NCBI GenBank assembly: GCA_015065545.1
Contig: SVQA01000002.1
Location: 175,979 to 239,978 of the forward strand
DNA: 64,000 nt
Direction: 5' to 3'
Source of the DNA: Oscillospiraceae bacterium
Lineage (GTDB): Bacteria > Bacillota > Clostridia > Oscillospirales > Acutalibacteraceae
In this document: positions 8,295-16,419 of the stretch, one piece after another
How positions within the stretch are numbered: the stretch's first letter is position 1
Layout of the letters: each line of letters opens with the position of its first letter
The notes under the pieces: model-generated
Database searches by the model: none
The model's input: only the letters and a program-made list of their open reading frames with translations
What the model was told of the DNA's origin: nothing
Program-made: the position numbers and the translations under genes

Positions 8295-9137
8295 TTATTC
8301 TGCATTCAATACGAATATGGGGATTTCGGGAGGATTCAAAAATCTTACGGGGAATTGGGAGTTTCCTACTCCGCGGCTAATAAAAAGAGTGGTGTCTTTT
8401 TCTTTGAAGAAGCCTGAGTCATATTTAGGCAAAAAGCCCTGATTGGGTGCAAAAAGACCGCCGATAAAGGGGAGCTTAATCTGTCCGCCGTGGGTGTGGC
8501 CTGTCAGACAAAGGTCAATGTTATGCTCTGCATAAACCTTAATGTGCTCAGGTCTGTGGCAGAGCAAAACAGTAAAGTCAGAATGATTTTGTTTTAAAAG
8601 TTCTTTTAGGGTTTTGTTAAGAATCTCGGAGTTTGGCTCTTCGGTTTCTCTTCTTATTACGTAAGGATCTTCTGCACCAATAAGGGTTATTGAATCGCTG
8701 TTTTTCTTAATGGTGATAATCTCGTTTTGCATTGTGTGAACTCCTGCTTTTTTGAGTTTTTTCAGCAGGATAGCGTACTCATCGGGCATTCGTGCTTCGT
8801 GGTTGCCGCATACATAGTAGCAGGGAGCGATTTTTACTGCCTTCTTTGCAAAAGCCTCGGAAACATCTATCTTTGTGCGGCGGCTGTCAATCATATCTCC
8901 TGTTATAACTATTATGTCGGGGTGTGCGTTTTTTAGGAGTGTTAAGGTTTTTGAGTTGCCTTTTCCATGCTCGCAGTTGTGCAGATCGGAAATCTGAGCA
9001 ATGCGAAAGCCATCAAAGCTTTTTGGCAGGGATTTAAAAGATAAGTTATATAAGACGGTTTTTAAATTTCTGTTGCAGTAAATGCCCGACAGAAGAAAAA
9101 TAAGCACAAGGCTTAGAATAATAATTGCAATAATCAT
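8295..9137 (-). CDS. Membrane-anchored calcineurin-like metallophosphoesterase (YkuE/YaeI type)
   Basis: 280 residues. An N-terminal hydrophobic anchor (about 1-20) is followed by the complete dimetal phosphoesterase motif set: SDLHN, GDMID, GNHEA, a central CHRPEH and GHTHGGQ. The last motif and the tail SRGVGNSQFPVRFLNPPEI are typical of the YkuE/YaeI group, whose members act on membrane-associated phosphoesters. The substrate is not known. It is separated by 13 bases from the upstream Crp/Fnr gene, so the two probably share a transcript, although a functional link is not evident. Confidence 0.85.
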   Translation of the reverse strand: MIIAIIILSLVLIFLLSGIYCNRNLKTVLYNLSFKSLPKSFDGFRIAQISDLHNCEHGKGNSKTLTLLKNAHPDIIVITGDMIDSRRTKIDVSEAFAKKAVKIAPCYYVCGNHEARMPDEYAILLKKLKKAGVHTMQNEIITIKKNSDSITLIGAEDPYVIRRETEEPNSEILNKTLKELLKQNHSDFTVLLCHRPEHIKVYAEHNIDLCLTGHTHGGQIKLPFIGGLFAPNQGFLPKYDSGFFKEKDTTLFISRGVGNSQFPVRFLNPPEIPIFVLNAE

Positions 9138-9150
9138 AAGATCCCTCGAG

Positions 9151-9831
9151 TTATAAACAGTTTTTGAGCTTTTGTTGCTCCTCTATTTTGAAGGAGTTTT
9201 TGTAGTAGCTTATTATATTCTCATCCTGCATTCGTGAAAGCTCTCGGGAGAGAGCACTTCGGTTTGCACCCAGCAAAGAGGCAAGCTCTTCTCTGTTGTA
9301 GGGAACGCTGAAGGTGCTTTGTTTTAACTCCTTTTGCATATCGAGTAAAAACATTGCAATGCGGGAACGTAGTGATTTGCAGGAAATATATGCAATTTTT
9401 CGGTTTAAAAGCCAGAATTTGTCGGCAATGCCGTGAAGCATATTGGCAAGAACCTTTCGGCAGATTGGATTGCAGGCATTTTCGGTCAGTTTTTCAAAGT
9501 CGATAAACACCACCTTTGAATCCTCTTTTGCTATAACGCTTACAGGGGTCGGGTGATTTACGGAGGACATAAGCACATCTGCAAACACACTGCCCTTTGT
9601 GTGAGTTTGTATAAGTCTGCGTTCGCCTGAGTAAGACACGCTTTCGGCATTGATGGTGCCTTCAAGGAGAAGTCCTGCTTTTTGTACCGTGTCACCCTGA
9701 CTGAAAATAACCGAGTTTTTTGCAAAGCTTGTAACAGAAAGGTTAAGAGCTTTTTCTATATATTCTATTTCTTGGGTAGAAAAATCTTCAAAAAGAGAAG
9801 TTTTTTTTAGGAGTTCATAGTAGTTTTTCAT
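9151..9831 (-). CDS. Crp/Fnr-family transcriptional regulator
   Basis: 226 residues. An N-terminal cyclic-nucleotide-binding-like beta-roll (LFEDFSTQEIEYIEKAL, then VIFSQGDTVQKAGLLLEGTI) is followed by a dimerisation helix and a C-terminal winged HTH (VPYNREELASLLGANRSALSRELSRMQDENII, recognition helix around NRSALSREL). There is no N-terminal Cys cluster of the FNR Fe-S type and no obvious cAMP-binding arginine motif, so the signal is unknown. The gene is divergent from an ABC importer. A perfect 14-bp palindrome lies between them at -41.5 from the predicted importer start site, the class II activator position of this family. The importer is therefore the likely target, with possible autoregulation. 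Confidence 0.85.
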   Translation of the reverse strand: MKNYYELLKKTSLFEDFSTQEIEYIEKALNLSVTSFAKNSVIFSQGDTVQKAGLLLEGTINAESVSYSGERRLIQTHTKGSVFADVLMSSVNHPTPVSVIAKEDSKVVFIDFEKLTENACNPICRKVLANMLHGIADKFWLLNRKIAYISCKSLRSRIAMFLLDMQKELKQSTFSVPYNREELASLLGANRSALSRELSRMQDENIISYYKNSFKIEEQQKLKNCL

Positions 9832-9858
9832 TTGATAAGTCCTGTATTTTCTATTTTT

Positions 9859-9872
9859 GTTGCTATAGCAAC
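9859..9872. promoter_or_regulatory. Candidate Crp/Fnr operator
   Basis: GTTGCTATAGCAAC is a perfect 14-bp palindrome in the 101-bp gap between the regulator and the ABC importer. Its centre (9865.5) lies 41.5 bases before the start site predicted from the TATAAT at 9895-9900, the usual spacing for class II activation by this protein family. Confidence 0.6.
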
Positions 9873-9900
9873 GAATTTACAAGGAAAATTATACTATAAT
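9872..9900 (+). promoter_or_regulatory. Promoter of the ABC importer (activator-type)
   Basis: A perfect -10 box TATAAT (9895-9900) has a poor -35 (CGAATT, 9872-9877) overlapped by the palindromic operator edge. A weak -35 with an operator over it is what an activator-dependent promoter looks like. Confidence 0.5.
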
Positions 9901-9932
9901 ATATATGAAAAATCAACAGGAGGTATAACAAA

Positions 9933-11000
9933 ATGAAAAAATTTGTATCCGTAATTTCTATTGTCCTTGCAGTGTTTATGCTTATGTCTTTTGCAGGCTG
10001 TGCAGGTAATACCAAAGACGACACAAAGACAACAACAGCCCCCAAAGGTGACACAGGGGTAAATGCAACTCAGCCGATTGATAACGATAAAGAGCTTCCC
10101 GAGGGTGAGGTTGCTGACGTTTATACCCTTAAAGGCCCCACGGGTATGGGTATGGCTCAGCTTATTGATGAAGAAAAAAACAGTGACGAGTCTGATTATA
10201 ACTTTACTGTAGTAGCATCCCCCGAAGAGATTACAGCGGCTATCATCAACGGCGATGCAGATATTGCCGCTTGCCCTGTAAATCTTGCTTCCGTACTTTA
10301 CAACAGAACAGACGGCGGTGTTAAGATTCTCGCTCTCAATACTCTCGGTGTTACCTATATTGTAACAAACGGTACAGAGGTTAACTCTATCGAAGATTTA
10401 AGGGGTAAGACCGTTATCACAGCGGGTCAGGGTGCAACTCCCGAGTATATCCTCAATAAGCTTCTTACAGACAGCGGCCTTACAGTAGGCGAGGATGTTT
10501 TTGTGGAATTCAGAACAGAGCACGCTGATGTTGCATCTCTTGTGGCAAGCGGTATGGCAGATGTGGTTCTCCTTCCCGAGCCTCAGGTAACATCTACTCT
10601 TGCACAGAATCCCGACCTTAAGGTTGCACTTGACCTTACAGAGGTTTGGGAAGCGAAGTACGGCACAAAGCTTGTGCAGGGCTGTGTGGTTGCAAGAAGC
10701 GAATTTGCAGATAATTACCCCGGCACAGTAAACGACTTCCTTGAGGACTATAAAGAAAGCGTAGATTTCATCAACACAGCAACAGACGAGGCGGCTCAGA
10801 TGATTGTTGACGCAGGAATCATCCCCAAGGCACCCCTTGCAAAGAAAGCAATTCCCACAAGCTATATCACATTTATCACCGGCGACACAATGAAGAGCCT
10901 TGTAAAAGATAATCTGCAGGTGCTCTTTGATGCGAATCCTAAATCCGTAGGAGGAACACTCCCCGATGAAAATTTCTACTATAATTACATCGAAGACTAA
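9933..11000 (+). CDS. ABC importer substrate-binding lipoprotein (NitT/TauT-like)
   Basis: 355 residues beginning with a lipoprotein signal peptide; lipobox FAGC puts the lipidated Cys near residue 23. A Thr-rich linker follows, then a periplasmic-binding fold of the SsuA/TauA/NMT1 group (GKTVITAGQGATPEYILNK, and VASGMADVVLLPEPQVTS). Members bind nitrate, sulfonates, taurine, pyrimidine precursors and similar small molecules; the ligand here cannot be told. An AGGAGG RBS precedes the ATG. The gene overlaps the following permease-ATPase gene by 35 bases, and the gene pair faces a Crp/Fnr regulator. Confidence 0.85.
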   Translation: MKKFVSVISIVLAVFMLMSFAGCAGNTKDDTKTTTAPKGDTGVNATQPIDNDKELPEGEVADVYTLKGPTGMGMAQLIDEEKNSDESDYNFTVVASPEEITAAIINGDADIAACPVNLASVLYNRTDGGVKILALNTLGVTYIVTNGTEVNSIEDLRGKTVITAGQGATPEYILNKLLTDSGLTVGEDVFVEFRTEHADVASLVASGMADVVLLPEPQVTSTLAQNPDLKVALDLTEVWEAKYGTKLVQGCVVARSEFADNYPGTVNDFLEDYKESVDFINTATDEAAQMIVDAGIIPKAPLAKKAIPTSYITFITGDTMKSLVKDNLQVLFDANPKSVGGTLPDENFYYNYIED

Positions 11001-12390
11001 AGATACAAAAGAAAAACTCAAACCAAAACAGATTATCCTGAAAATACTTGCAAAGGCCTCCATTTTCGTGGGGGTTTTTGCCTTTTGGATACTTATATGG
11101 CAGCTTATTTACAATGGTGTTGGCAAGGATGTAATTGTTCCCTCGCCCTATAATACCTGGGCAAGAATAAAGGAACTTGTTGCTACTCAGGAATTCTGGG
11201 AAATAACCTGGGATTCTGTTAAAAGGATACTTTTGGGGTACCTGTGCGGTGTAGGACTGGGTCTTTTCCTTGCGGTGGTTACATACACCTCCAAATTTTT
11301 ATATGTGCTTTTAAAGCCCTTAATCAGTATCGCTCGGGCAACGCCTGTCGCATCCCTTACCATTATTCTTGTTGTCTGGGTAACAAATCAGAAGGTGCCG
11401 CTTTTTATTGTTGGACTTATGGTTTTTCCGATAATATGGGCAAATACCTACGAGGGTATAAAGAATACAGACAAAAAGCTTTTGCAGATGTCTAAGAGCT
11501 TTTCCGTCGGGGGTTTAAAACGGCTTTTTCATATCTATTTCCCCTCGGTGTATCCTTACTTTATTGCGGGTGCATCCACCGCTCTGGGACTTGCTTGGAA
11601 ATCGGGTATTGCCGCCGAGATTTTAGGGTCAACACAAAACTCTGTGGGCCAACAAATTAACGATGCAAAGGTTATGCTTGATTCCGAAGGTAAGTTTGCC
11701 TGGACGATTGTGGTTGTTCTTTTAAGTATTTTGTTTGAGAGGGCATTGGTACTTCTTTTAAAGCATACATCTTTGCATATTCCCTTAAGAGCAAAGTCTT
11801 CTGAAGCAAAAGAAGAGCTTTCTGGCAAACGCGGCTTTGTAATCGGCAGGGGAATAAGTAAGTCCTACGGCAAGAATATCGTTCTTTCCGATGTGGATGT
11901 TGAGGTGCAAGCAGGCGAGGTACTTGCTCTTCGAGGAGTTTCCGGAGCAGGAAAAACCACCCTGCTTATGATACTTTCTTCTCTGCTTAAAAAAGATAAG
12001 GGCAAGATAGAAAAAGAGGGCGGAGTGAGCTTTCTTTTTCAGGAGGACAGATTACTTCCTTGGCTCACCGCAAAAGAAAACATACTTTATGTAAACAATC
12101 AGGCAGATGTAAAGGCACTTTTAAGGCTTGTTTCTTTGGCTGATGCGGAGGATATGTATCCTGACGAGCTTTCGGGCGGTATGAAGCGCCGTCTTGCGAT
12201 TGCCCGAACTCTTGCAGGCAAAGGGGAAGTTGTTTTCCTTGACGAGCCCTTTACGGGACTTGATGAGGAGCTTAGGGAAGAAACTTCGGAAAAAGTCTTT
12301 GACTACCTCAAGGACAGAGCGGTTATACTTATTACTCACGATAGCGAAGAAGCAAAACGCTTTGCGACAAAGGAACTTTATATAGGATAA
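10966..12390 (+). CDS. ABC importer permease fused to its ATPase (NitT/TauT family)
   Basis: 474 residues that combine two normally separate subunits. Residues about 1-275 are a BPD-type permease with 5-6 membrane spans (FAFWILIWQL at the start) and an EAA-like loop (YEGIKNTDKKLLQMSKSFSVGG). Residues about 287-474 are an ATPase with Walker A GVSGAGKTT (near 325), Q-loop LFQEDRLLPW, signature LSGGMKRRLAIART, Walker B VVFLDEPFTGLD and switch ITHD. A short basic linker joins them. The frame is continuous, so this is a true fusion and not two genes. The ATPase half is short (about 190 residues) but keeps all core motifs. It works with the lipoprotein encoded just upstream. Confidence 0.88.
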   Translation: MKISTIITSKTKDTKEKLKPKQIILKILAKASIFVGVFAFWILIWQLIYNGVGKDVIVPSPYNTWARIKELVATQEFWEITWDSVKRILLGYLCGVGLGLFLAVVTYTSKFLYVLLKPLISIARATPVASLTIILVVWVTNQKVPLFIVGLMVFPIIWANTYEGIKNTDKKLLQMSKSFSVGGLKRLFHIYFPSVYPYFIAGASTALGLAWKSGIAAEILGSTQNSVGQQINDAKVMLDSEGKFAWTIVVVLLSILFERALVLLLKHTSLHIPLRAKSSEAKEELSGKRGFVIGRGISKSYGKNIVLSDVDVEVQAGEVLALRGVSGAGKTTLLMILSSLLKKDKGKIEKEGGVSFLFQEDRLLPWLTAKENILYVNNQADVKALLRLVSLADAEDMYPDELSGGMKRRLAIARTLAGKGEVVFLDEPFTGLDEELREETSEKVFDYLKDRAVILITHDSEEAKRFATKELYIG

Positions 12391-12393
12391 AAT

Positions 12394-12427
12394 AAAACCT
12401 GTTGAGGAAATTCTCAACAGGTTTTTG
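12394..12427 (+). terminator. Intrinsic terminator of the ABC importer operon
   Basis: AAAACCTGTTGAG, loop GAAATT, CTCAACAGGTTTTT: a perfect 13-bp stem ending in a T-run, directly after the gene stop. Confidence 0.9.
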
Positions 12428-12546
12428 TCTGAATTAAGGGGAAAAATCCAATATAGTGCCCTCGTGCTTTGTTGTCAACTTTGACGAAATAAAGGGACTT
12501 GTTTCGACTTATTCGTACAAATAAGGTTACATATCTGTTTCTTTTA

Positions 12547-12576
12547 TTGATTATTTGGTGTGGTTTGGAGTATAAT
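12547..12576 (+). promoter_or_regulatory. Candidate promoter of the zinc-ribbon genes
   Basis: TTGATT (12547-12552), 18-base spacer, TATAAT (12571-12576). The first zinc-ribbon start is 121 bases further on, leaving a long untranslated leader with no recognised riboswitch. Confidence 0.5.
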
Positions 12577-12697
12577 ACAAGATGCTAAATAATAGTATTG
12601 GCAGTTAAGGTTTGGCTATGCTTAAAGGTGTGATAATAAATAACTGCTGTAAATATACTGTTATGTAATAACATTAAGATAGGAGGTCATGAAAGTT

Positions 12698-13612
12698 ATG
12701 GCAATTATAGAAGATAAAAACAAACTGGACATTCTGAGTAAAATGATTACTTTGGAAGAACAGAATATCGAAAAATTCTATTATGATCTCGGTAAAGCTT
12801 ATTTTGAGATACATAGCGATGATGCCGAGAGTGAGCTTCAGCCTCAGATTTCCGGCATCAAGAGCAGCAAAGCTAAAATTGCAGATTTCACTCAGCAGAT
12901 AAAAGAGCTCAAGGGTATTATAGCTTGCAAGGGCTGCGGTGCTGATGTTTACAAGACAGCTGCATTCTGTACTGTATGCGGTACAAGAATTGCTCCTGAG
13001 CCCGTTCCTGCTCCTGCCCCTGTTCAACTGACAGGTACCAAGTGCGTAAATTGCGGCGGAATAGTTCCCGAAGGTTCAGCTTTTTGTACCACATGTGGCA
13101 CAAAGGCAGAAGCACCCGCTCCTGCACCTGCTCCCAATGTGGCTTTTAGGTGTACAAATTGCGGCGCAAATGTTCCTGCAGGTTCTGCTTTCTGTACGGT
13201 ATGCGGTACAAAGGTAGGTGCTCCTGCACCTGCTCCTGCAGAGGTTCCTAAGTGTGCAAACTGCGGTGCACCTATTCCTGAAGGCTCAGCATTCTGCGTT
13301 GCATGCGGCACAAGGGTAGGTGTATCTGCATCTGTTTCTGTTCCCACTCCTGAGCCTGCACCTGTTCCTGCACCCATTCCCGAGCCTGTACCTGCTCCTG
13401 CTCCTGTAGAGGCTCCTAAGTGTGTAAACTGCGGTGCAGATATTCCAGAGGGTTCGGCTTTTTGTATCGTTTGCGGTACAAGGGTAGGGGCTGCTCCTGT
13501 AGCAGAGGTTAAAGAAGAGCCTCAGGTTCCTGCACCGAATCTGTGCAAGTATTGTTCAAAAGAAATTGCAGAGGGTGCAAAGTTCTGTATCTACTGCGGA
13601 AAGAAGCAGTAA
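12698..13612 (+). CDS. Soluble protein with six tandem zinc ribbons and Ala-Pro linkers
   Basis: 304 residues. About 65 helical residues (ITLEEQNIEKFYYDLGKAYF) come first, then six double-CxxC zinc ribbons of the form C-x2-C-G-x9-F-C-x2-C-G, separated by linkers made largely of Ala, Pro and Glu. The first and last ribbons differ most; the four middle ones are nearly the same (PEGSAFC), which points to recent tandem duplication. No signal peptide or membrane span. The second ATG is taken as the start because AGGAGG is 11 bases before it, against 2 bases for the ATG at 12689. Such ribbons usually mediate protein or nucleic-acid contacts. Function unknown. Two further ribbon proteins follow. Confidence 0.75.
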   Translation: MAIIEDKNKLDILSKMITLEEQNIEKFYYDLGKAYFEIHSDDAESELQPQISGIKSSKAKIADFTQQIKELKGIIACKGCGADVYKTAAFCTVCGTRIAPEPVPAPAPVQLTGTKCVNCGGIVPEGSAFCTTCGTKAEAPAPAPAPNVAFRCTNCGANVPAGSAFCTVCGTKVGAPAPAPAEVPKCANCGAPIPEGSAFCVACGTRVGVSASVSVPTPEPAPVPAPIPEPVPAPAPVEAPKCVNCGADIPEGSAFCIVCGTRVGAAPVAEVKEEPQVPAPNLCKYCSKEIAEGAKFCIYCGKKQ

Positions 13613-13680
13613 TTATAACTTGTATATTAGACTGTCAGAAGAACAGTTGAATATAAAATAAAAAAACGGAGGTTTTTATT

Positions 13681-14313
13681 ATGGCAAAATTTTGTAGCAA
13701 ATGCGGCGCACAGATGGATGACAATCTGATGTTCTGCGGTAACTGCGGCGCAAAGGCTGACGCTCAGCCTGCACCCGTAACAGCACCTGTTAAGAAGGCA
13801 GGCGGCTTTGACATTGTAGGCATTCTCACAGGTAAGGGTGACGAGTTTATCAACTGGATTGTAACTCTTGGCTTCCAGGCACTTACACTCATCCTTTTCT
13901 TCCTTCCCCTTTTCAGAACTAAGGTTAAGACATTCGCAACAGGCTATTCTCCTGCTCATACAGACAGAGATAACTGGGGCTTCCTTAATGAAAAATATGA
14001 GAACACAGGCCTCAGAGCTTTTGTTATTATTCTCATCATCTATGCAATCTTGCTTATCGGATACACACTTCTTCCCATTCTTATGAAGAAAAAAGTTAAT
14101 CTCATAGGCGCAATTGCTCTGTTTGTTGTTCAGTCTACAATGTATCTTTCTGTTATTTTCTACACACTCAAGATCGGCGATGTTGAGAGATCAGCATACG
14201 GCGTTTACAAGATCGGCATCGGTGTATGGGGTTGGTTCTACCTCTTCACAGGCGCTGCAGCTCTTTACCTCCTCGTTGTAAATGTTTTACAGAAGAAAAA
14301 AGAGCTTATCTGA
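13681..14313 (+). CDS. Zinc-ribbon membrane protein
   Basis: 210 residues. An N-terminal zinc ribbon (FCSKCGAQ...FCGNCGAK, residues 4-25) is joined by a Pro/Ala linker to a domain with about four membrane spans (LTLILFFLPLF, AFVIILIIYAILLIGYTLLPIL, LIGAIALFVVQSTMYLSVIFY, GWFYLFTGAAALYLLVV). The overall plan, with a WGW motif before the last span, is shared with the next gene at 14417, so the two are paralogues. The ribbon should face the cytoplasm. An ACGGAGG RBS is present. Function unknown. Confidence 0.75.
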   Translation: MAKFCSKCGAQMDDNLMFCGNCGAKADAQPAPVTAPVKKAGGFDIVGILTGKGDEFINWIVTLGFQALTLILFFLPLFRTKVKTFATGYSPAHTDRDNWGFLNEKYENTGLRAFVIILIIYAILLIGYTLLPILMKKKVNLIGAIALFVVQSTMYLSVIFYTLKIGDVERSAYGVYKIGIGVWGWFYLFTGAAALYLLVVNVLQKKKELI

Positions 14314-14347
14314 TTTTCTGAATTTCAGTAGGATTAAGTAAAACTTT

Positions 14348-14390
14348 AAATGTCATTACTTTCGTGCAAATGAGGGTAATGACATTTTTG
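14348..14390 (+). terminator. Intrinsic terminator
   Basis: AAATGTCATTAC pairs with GTAATGACATTT around a 16-base loop and is followed by a short T-run. It lies between the two zinc-ribbon membrane genes, so the second may be made partly by readthrough. Confidence 0.65.
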
Positions 14391-14416
14391 TTTAATGTAT
14401 TTAAGGTGGGCTTTGT

Positions 14417-15217
14417 ATGACTAAAATATGTACGAGCTGTGGCACACAGGCAGAAGAAGATAAATCCTTTTGCTCTGTATGTGGTGCCCGACTTGATTGC
14501 AAAGCGAATAGCGAGCAAAAATCCTGTGAGCAAAAAAGAACACCCCTTTGCAAGAAGTCAAAAACGGCACTTTGGATTGTTGCTTTGATAGCACAGTTTT
14601 TATGCGTTCTTATGTTCTTTTTGCCTACAGTCAGGGTTACGGTAACTGTTCCCGGAGAATATGCGGACAAAATTCCGACGGTTTCGAATTTTCTTAAAGG
14701 CGATAAGGCAAAGGATAACGAAGCTGCAAGTATCTTTGACAAAAGCAAAGAAGAAGAGTCAGAGCAGACATCAAAGGATATTGATGTTTTAGAAGGCGAT
14801 TTTAAGCTGATGAATGTCATCGATTTTTTTGGAACAGAGGCTTATCAGATTCTTTGCTTGTTTGGAGTGGTTGTTTCTTTCGCTTTGTTTGTCGCACCTT
14901 TGGCGAGAAAGCGAGAGCTCAAAGTACAGAATGCACTTTTTGCCCTTGTAACACAGGCGATGTCTTTTGTGGTGAATATTATCACTCTGCTTGTTTTAAA
15001 GGGTAAACCTGTTTCAACCATTCGAAAATTTGCAGATATGGTCATATTTGCAGACATACCCGAGTTTATTGTTGATTGGCTTTGCAAAACGATAGAAAGC
15101 TTTTATCGCTACGAGTTCAATATCTGGGGCTGGCTTTATATAGCTTTCAGTATACTTTGTATTGCGATTCTTTCCAAACTGGTTATTGACAATCGTAAAG
15201 AACTTAAAAGAAGTTAA
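14417..15217 (+). CDS. Zinc-ribbon membrane protein (paralogue of 13681)
   Basis: 266 residues. Zinc ribbon at the N-terminus (ICTSCGTQ...FCSVCGAR), then a membrane domain with about four spans (WIVALIAQFLCVLMFFLPTV, YQILCLFGVVVSFALFVAPL, NALFALVTQAMSFVVNIITLLV, NIWGWLYIAFSILCIAIL). A roughly 80-residue charged loop lies between spans one and two and is longer than in the paralogue. A GGTGGG sequence lies 6 bases before the ATG. Function unknown. Confidence 0.72.
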   Translation: MTKICTSCGTQAEEDKSFCSVCGARLDCKANSEQKSCEQKRTPLCKKSKTALWIVALIAQFLCVLMFFLPTVRVTVTVPGEYADKIPTVSNFLKGDKAKDNEAASIFDKSKEEESEQTSKDIDVLEGDFKLMNVIDFFGTEAYQILCLFGVVVSFALFVAPLARKRELKVQNALFALVTQAMSFVVNIITLLVLKGKPVSTIRKFADMVIFADIPEFIVDWLCKTIESFYRYEFNIWGWLYIAFSILCIAILSKLVIDNRKELKRS

Positions 15218-15219
15218 AC

Positions 15220-15261
15220 GTAAAAGTCCGATTTGTCTCTCTGACAAATCGGACTTTTACT
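15220..15261 (+). terminator. Intrinsic terminator of the zinc-ribbon gene
   Basis: An 18-bp perfect stem starts GTAAAAGTCC and returns GGACTTTTAC with a 5-base loop. It is symmetrical and ends 1 base before the tRNA-Thr 3' end, so on the minus strand it may not be neutral to tRNA readout. Confidence 0.8.
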
Positions 15262-15337
15262 TGGAGCTGGTAACGTGACTTGAACACGCGACCTGCTGAT
15301 TACGAATCAGCTGCTCTACCGACTGAGCTATACCAGC
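15262..15337 (-). tRNA. tRNA-Thr (anticodon CGT)
   Basis: A 76-base cloverleaf on the minus strand. Acceptor GCTGGTA pairs with TACCAGC; discriminator T is followed by an encoded CCA. The anticodon stem-loop GCTGATTCGTAATCAGC puts CGT at 15302-15304, reading ACG. The D-arm AGCTCAGTCGGTAGAGC and TTCAAGTC T-loop are normal. Confidence 0.95.
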
Positions 15338-15482
15338 AAATTATTAAAACTATTATATTATAAATGAAAAGAGATGAAAATACAAGAATAAATGTAAAAT
15401 AGAAAAAGAAAAGCTTTCTGTGAATGTTGTTCACAAAAAGTGGAAGTGGGGAATTTTCACGGGCATAATGTATCTATATTTA

Positions 15483-15495
15483 TACATATTATGTA
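15483..15495. promoter_or_regulatory. Candidate operator upstream of the HTH regulator
   Basis: TACATATTATGTA is a 13-bp inverted repeat 24 bases before the regulator start, placed where an autorepressor could bind. AT-rich content makes chance occurrence possible. Confidence 0.3.
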
Positions 15496-15518
15496 TGTAT
15501 TCAAATGGGGTGGATATT

Positions 15519-15920
15519 ATGTCTAAGGAATTGGGGAAAGCTTTGCAGCAGCTTCGTAAACGCAGTGAGCTTACACAAAAGCAGGTAGCAGATGTGTTGC
15601 ATATAGACCGTTCAACTTATGCGTATTATGAGGGCGGAACTACAGAGCCTGACCTTAAGAGTATAAATAAGCTTGCAAAGATATTCAATGTCCCTCCTGC
15701 CTGTTTATTGCCGGATAATGATGGCAGCGTTAATGTCAGCCTGTGTGATGTTACAGACGGTGTTGACACAGGTTTTTTCATAAAAGAGGGGGCCCTTGAC
15801 CCAAAGGATGAAAAGATATATTCTCTTTCAAAAGAAGAGAGGAGCTTTGTTGTTTGGCTGCGTACTTTAAGTCCTGCTCAAAAAGCAAAGCTTAAGAGCT
15901 TACTGGATGAGGATGAATAA
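15519..15920 (+). CDS. Cro/CI-type (XRE) helix-turn-helix regulator
   Basis: 133 residues. An XRE HTH at about residues 5-60 (LGKALQQLRKRSELTQKQVADVLHIDRSTYAYYEGGTTEPDL) is followed by an acidic C-terminal region ending in SPAQKAKLKSLLDEDE, with no recognised sensor domain. The ATG at 15519 is chosen because GGGGTGG is 6 bases before it; the frame is open for 33 codons further upstream, but these read as a low-complexity YLYLYIL stretch. It is isolated between the tRNA and rpsO, so its targets cannot be inferred. Confidence 0.85.
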   Translation: MSKELGKALQQLRKRSELTQKQVADVLHIDRSTYAYYEGGTTEPDLKSINKLAKIFNVPPACLLPDNDGSVNVSLCDVTDGVDTGFFIKEGALDPKDEKIYSLSKEERSFVVWLRTLSPAQKAKLKSLLDEDE

Positions 15921-15981
15921 GCATTATTCGGGAAAATTTATTTTTCCGGGAAAATATATCATAAAAGCTCAATAAAAACAC

Positions 15982-16010
15982 TTTACATTTTAAAACCCTT
16001 GTGTTATAAT
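15982..16010 (+). promoter_or_regulatory. Promoter of rpsO-pnp
   Basis: TTTACA (15982-15987), exactly 17 bases, TATAAT (16005-16010): a near-consensus sigma-A promoter, giving a start near 16017. Confidence 0.75.
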
Positions 16011-16016
16011 ATCTGT

Positions 16017-16115
16017 GTTTCGGCCCTTTACACGGGTTTGGGAGTATGCCGCAAAGCGGATTCACCGTCCCTTTTCTGTGTTTACGGGTAATATTTAAAA
16101 AAGGTGGTTTACACA
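16017..16115 (+). promoter_or_regulatory. rpsO 5' leader, possible S15 autoregulatory RNA
   Basis: A leader of about 100 bases can fold, including CGGGT...ACCCG-type pairings and a GCCGCAAAGCGG segment around 16049-16060. In many bacteria S15 binds its own leader and blocks translation; the long structured leader fits that. No specific published motif could be matched by eye. Confidence 0.35.
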
Positions 16116-16379
16116 ATGCTTAAAGAAGAAAAGATTGCTATTATCAACGAGTATGCTCTCCACGAGGGTGATACCGGTTCTCCCGAGGTTCAGATTGCTC
16201 TCCTTACAAAGAGAATCAACGACCTCACCGAGCACCTCAAGGAGCACAAGAAGGATCATCACAGCCGTAGAGGCCTTCTTCAGATGGTTGGTCAGAGAAG
16301 AGCTCTTCTCGCATATCTCACAAAGGTAGACATCGAGAGATATCGTTCCATCATCGCAAGACTTGGTATTCGTAAATAA
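16116..16379 (+). CDS. rpsO: 30S ribosomal protein S15
   Basis: 87 residues, the normal size. S15 binds the central domain of 16S rRNA early in 30S assembly. Family signatures are [32 protein letters not shown] and [13 protein letters not shown]. The ATG at 16116 follows AAGGTGG by 9 bases; an in-frame GTG at 16104 overlaps that RBS. pnp follows, the classic rpsO-pnp order. Confidence 0.97.
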   Translation: MLKEEKIAIINEYALHEGDTGSPEVQIALLTKRINDLTEHLKEHKKDHHSRRGLLQMVGQRRALLAYLTKVDIERYRSIIARLGIRK

Positions 16380-16391
16380 TTCAAAAAGCAG

Positions 16392-16419
16392 GGGCAGACG
16401 GCAAATAAGCCGTTTGCCC
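16392..16419 (+). other. Hairpin between rpsO and pnp
   Basis: GGGCA-ACGGC pairs with GCCGT-TGCCC around AAATAA, with one unpaired base on each side. No T-run follows at once (the nearest is 16441-16447). It may be an RNase III-type processing site or a partial attenuator that sets pnp levels. Confidence 0.45.

Noticed and set aside
12950..13600. A regular repeat array that could suggest CRISPR or a minisatellite
   Set aside because: The units are in frame, of uneven length and encode zinc ribbons and Ala-Pro linkers. No CRISPR-like repeat-spacer pattern or cas gene is present anywhere in the window.
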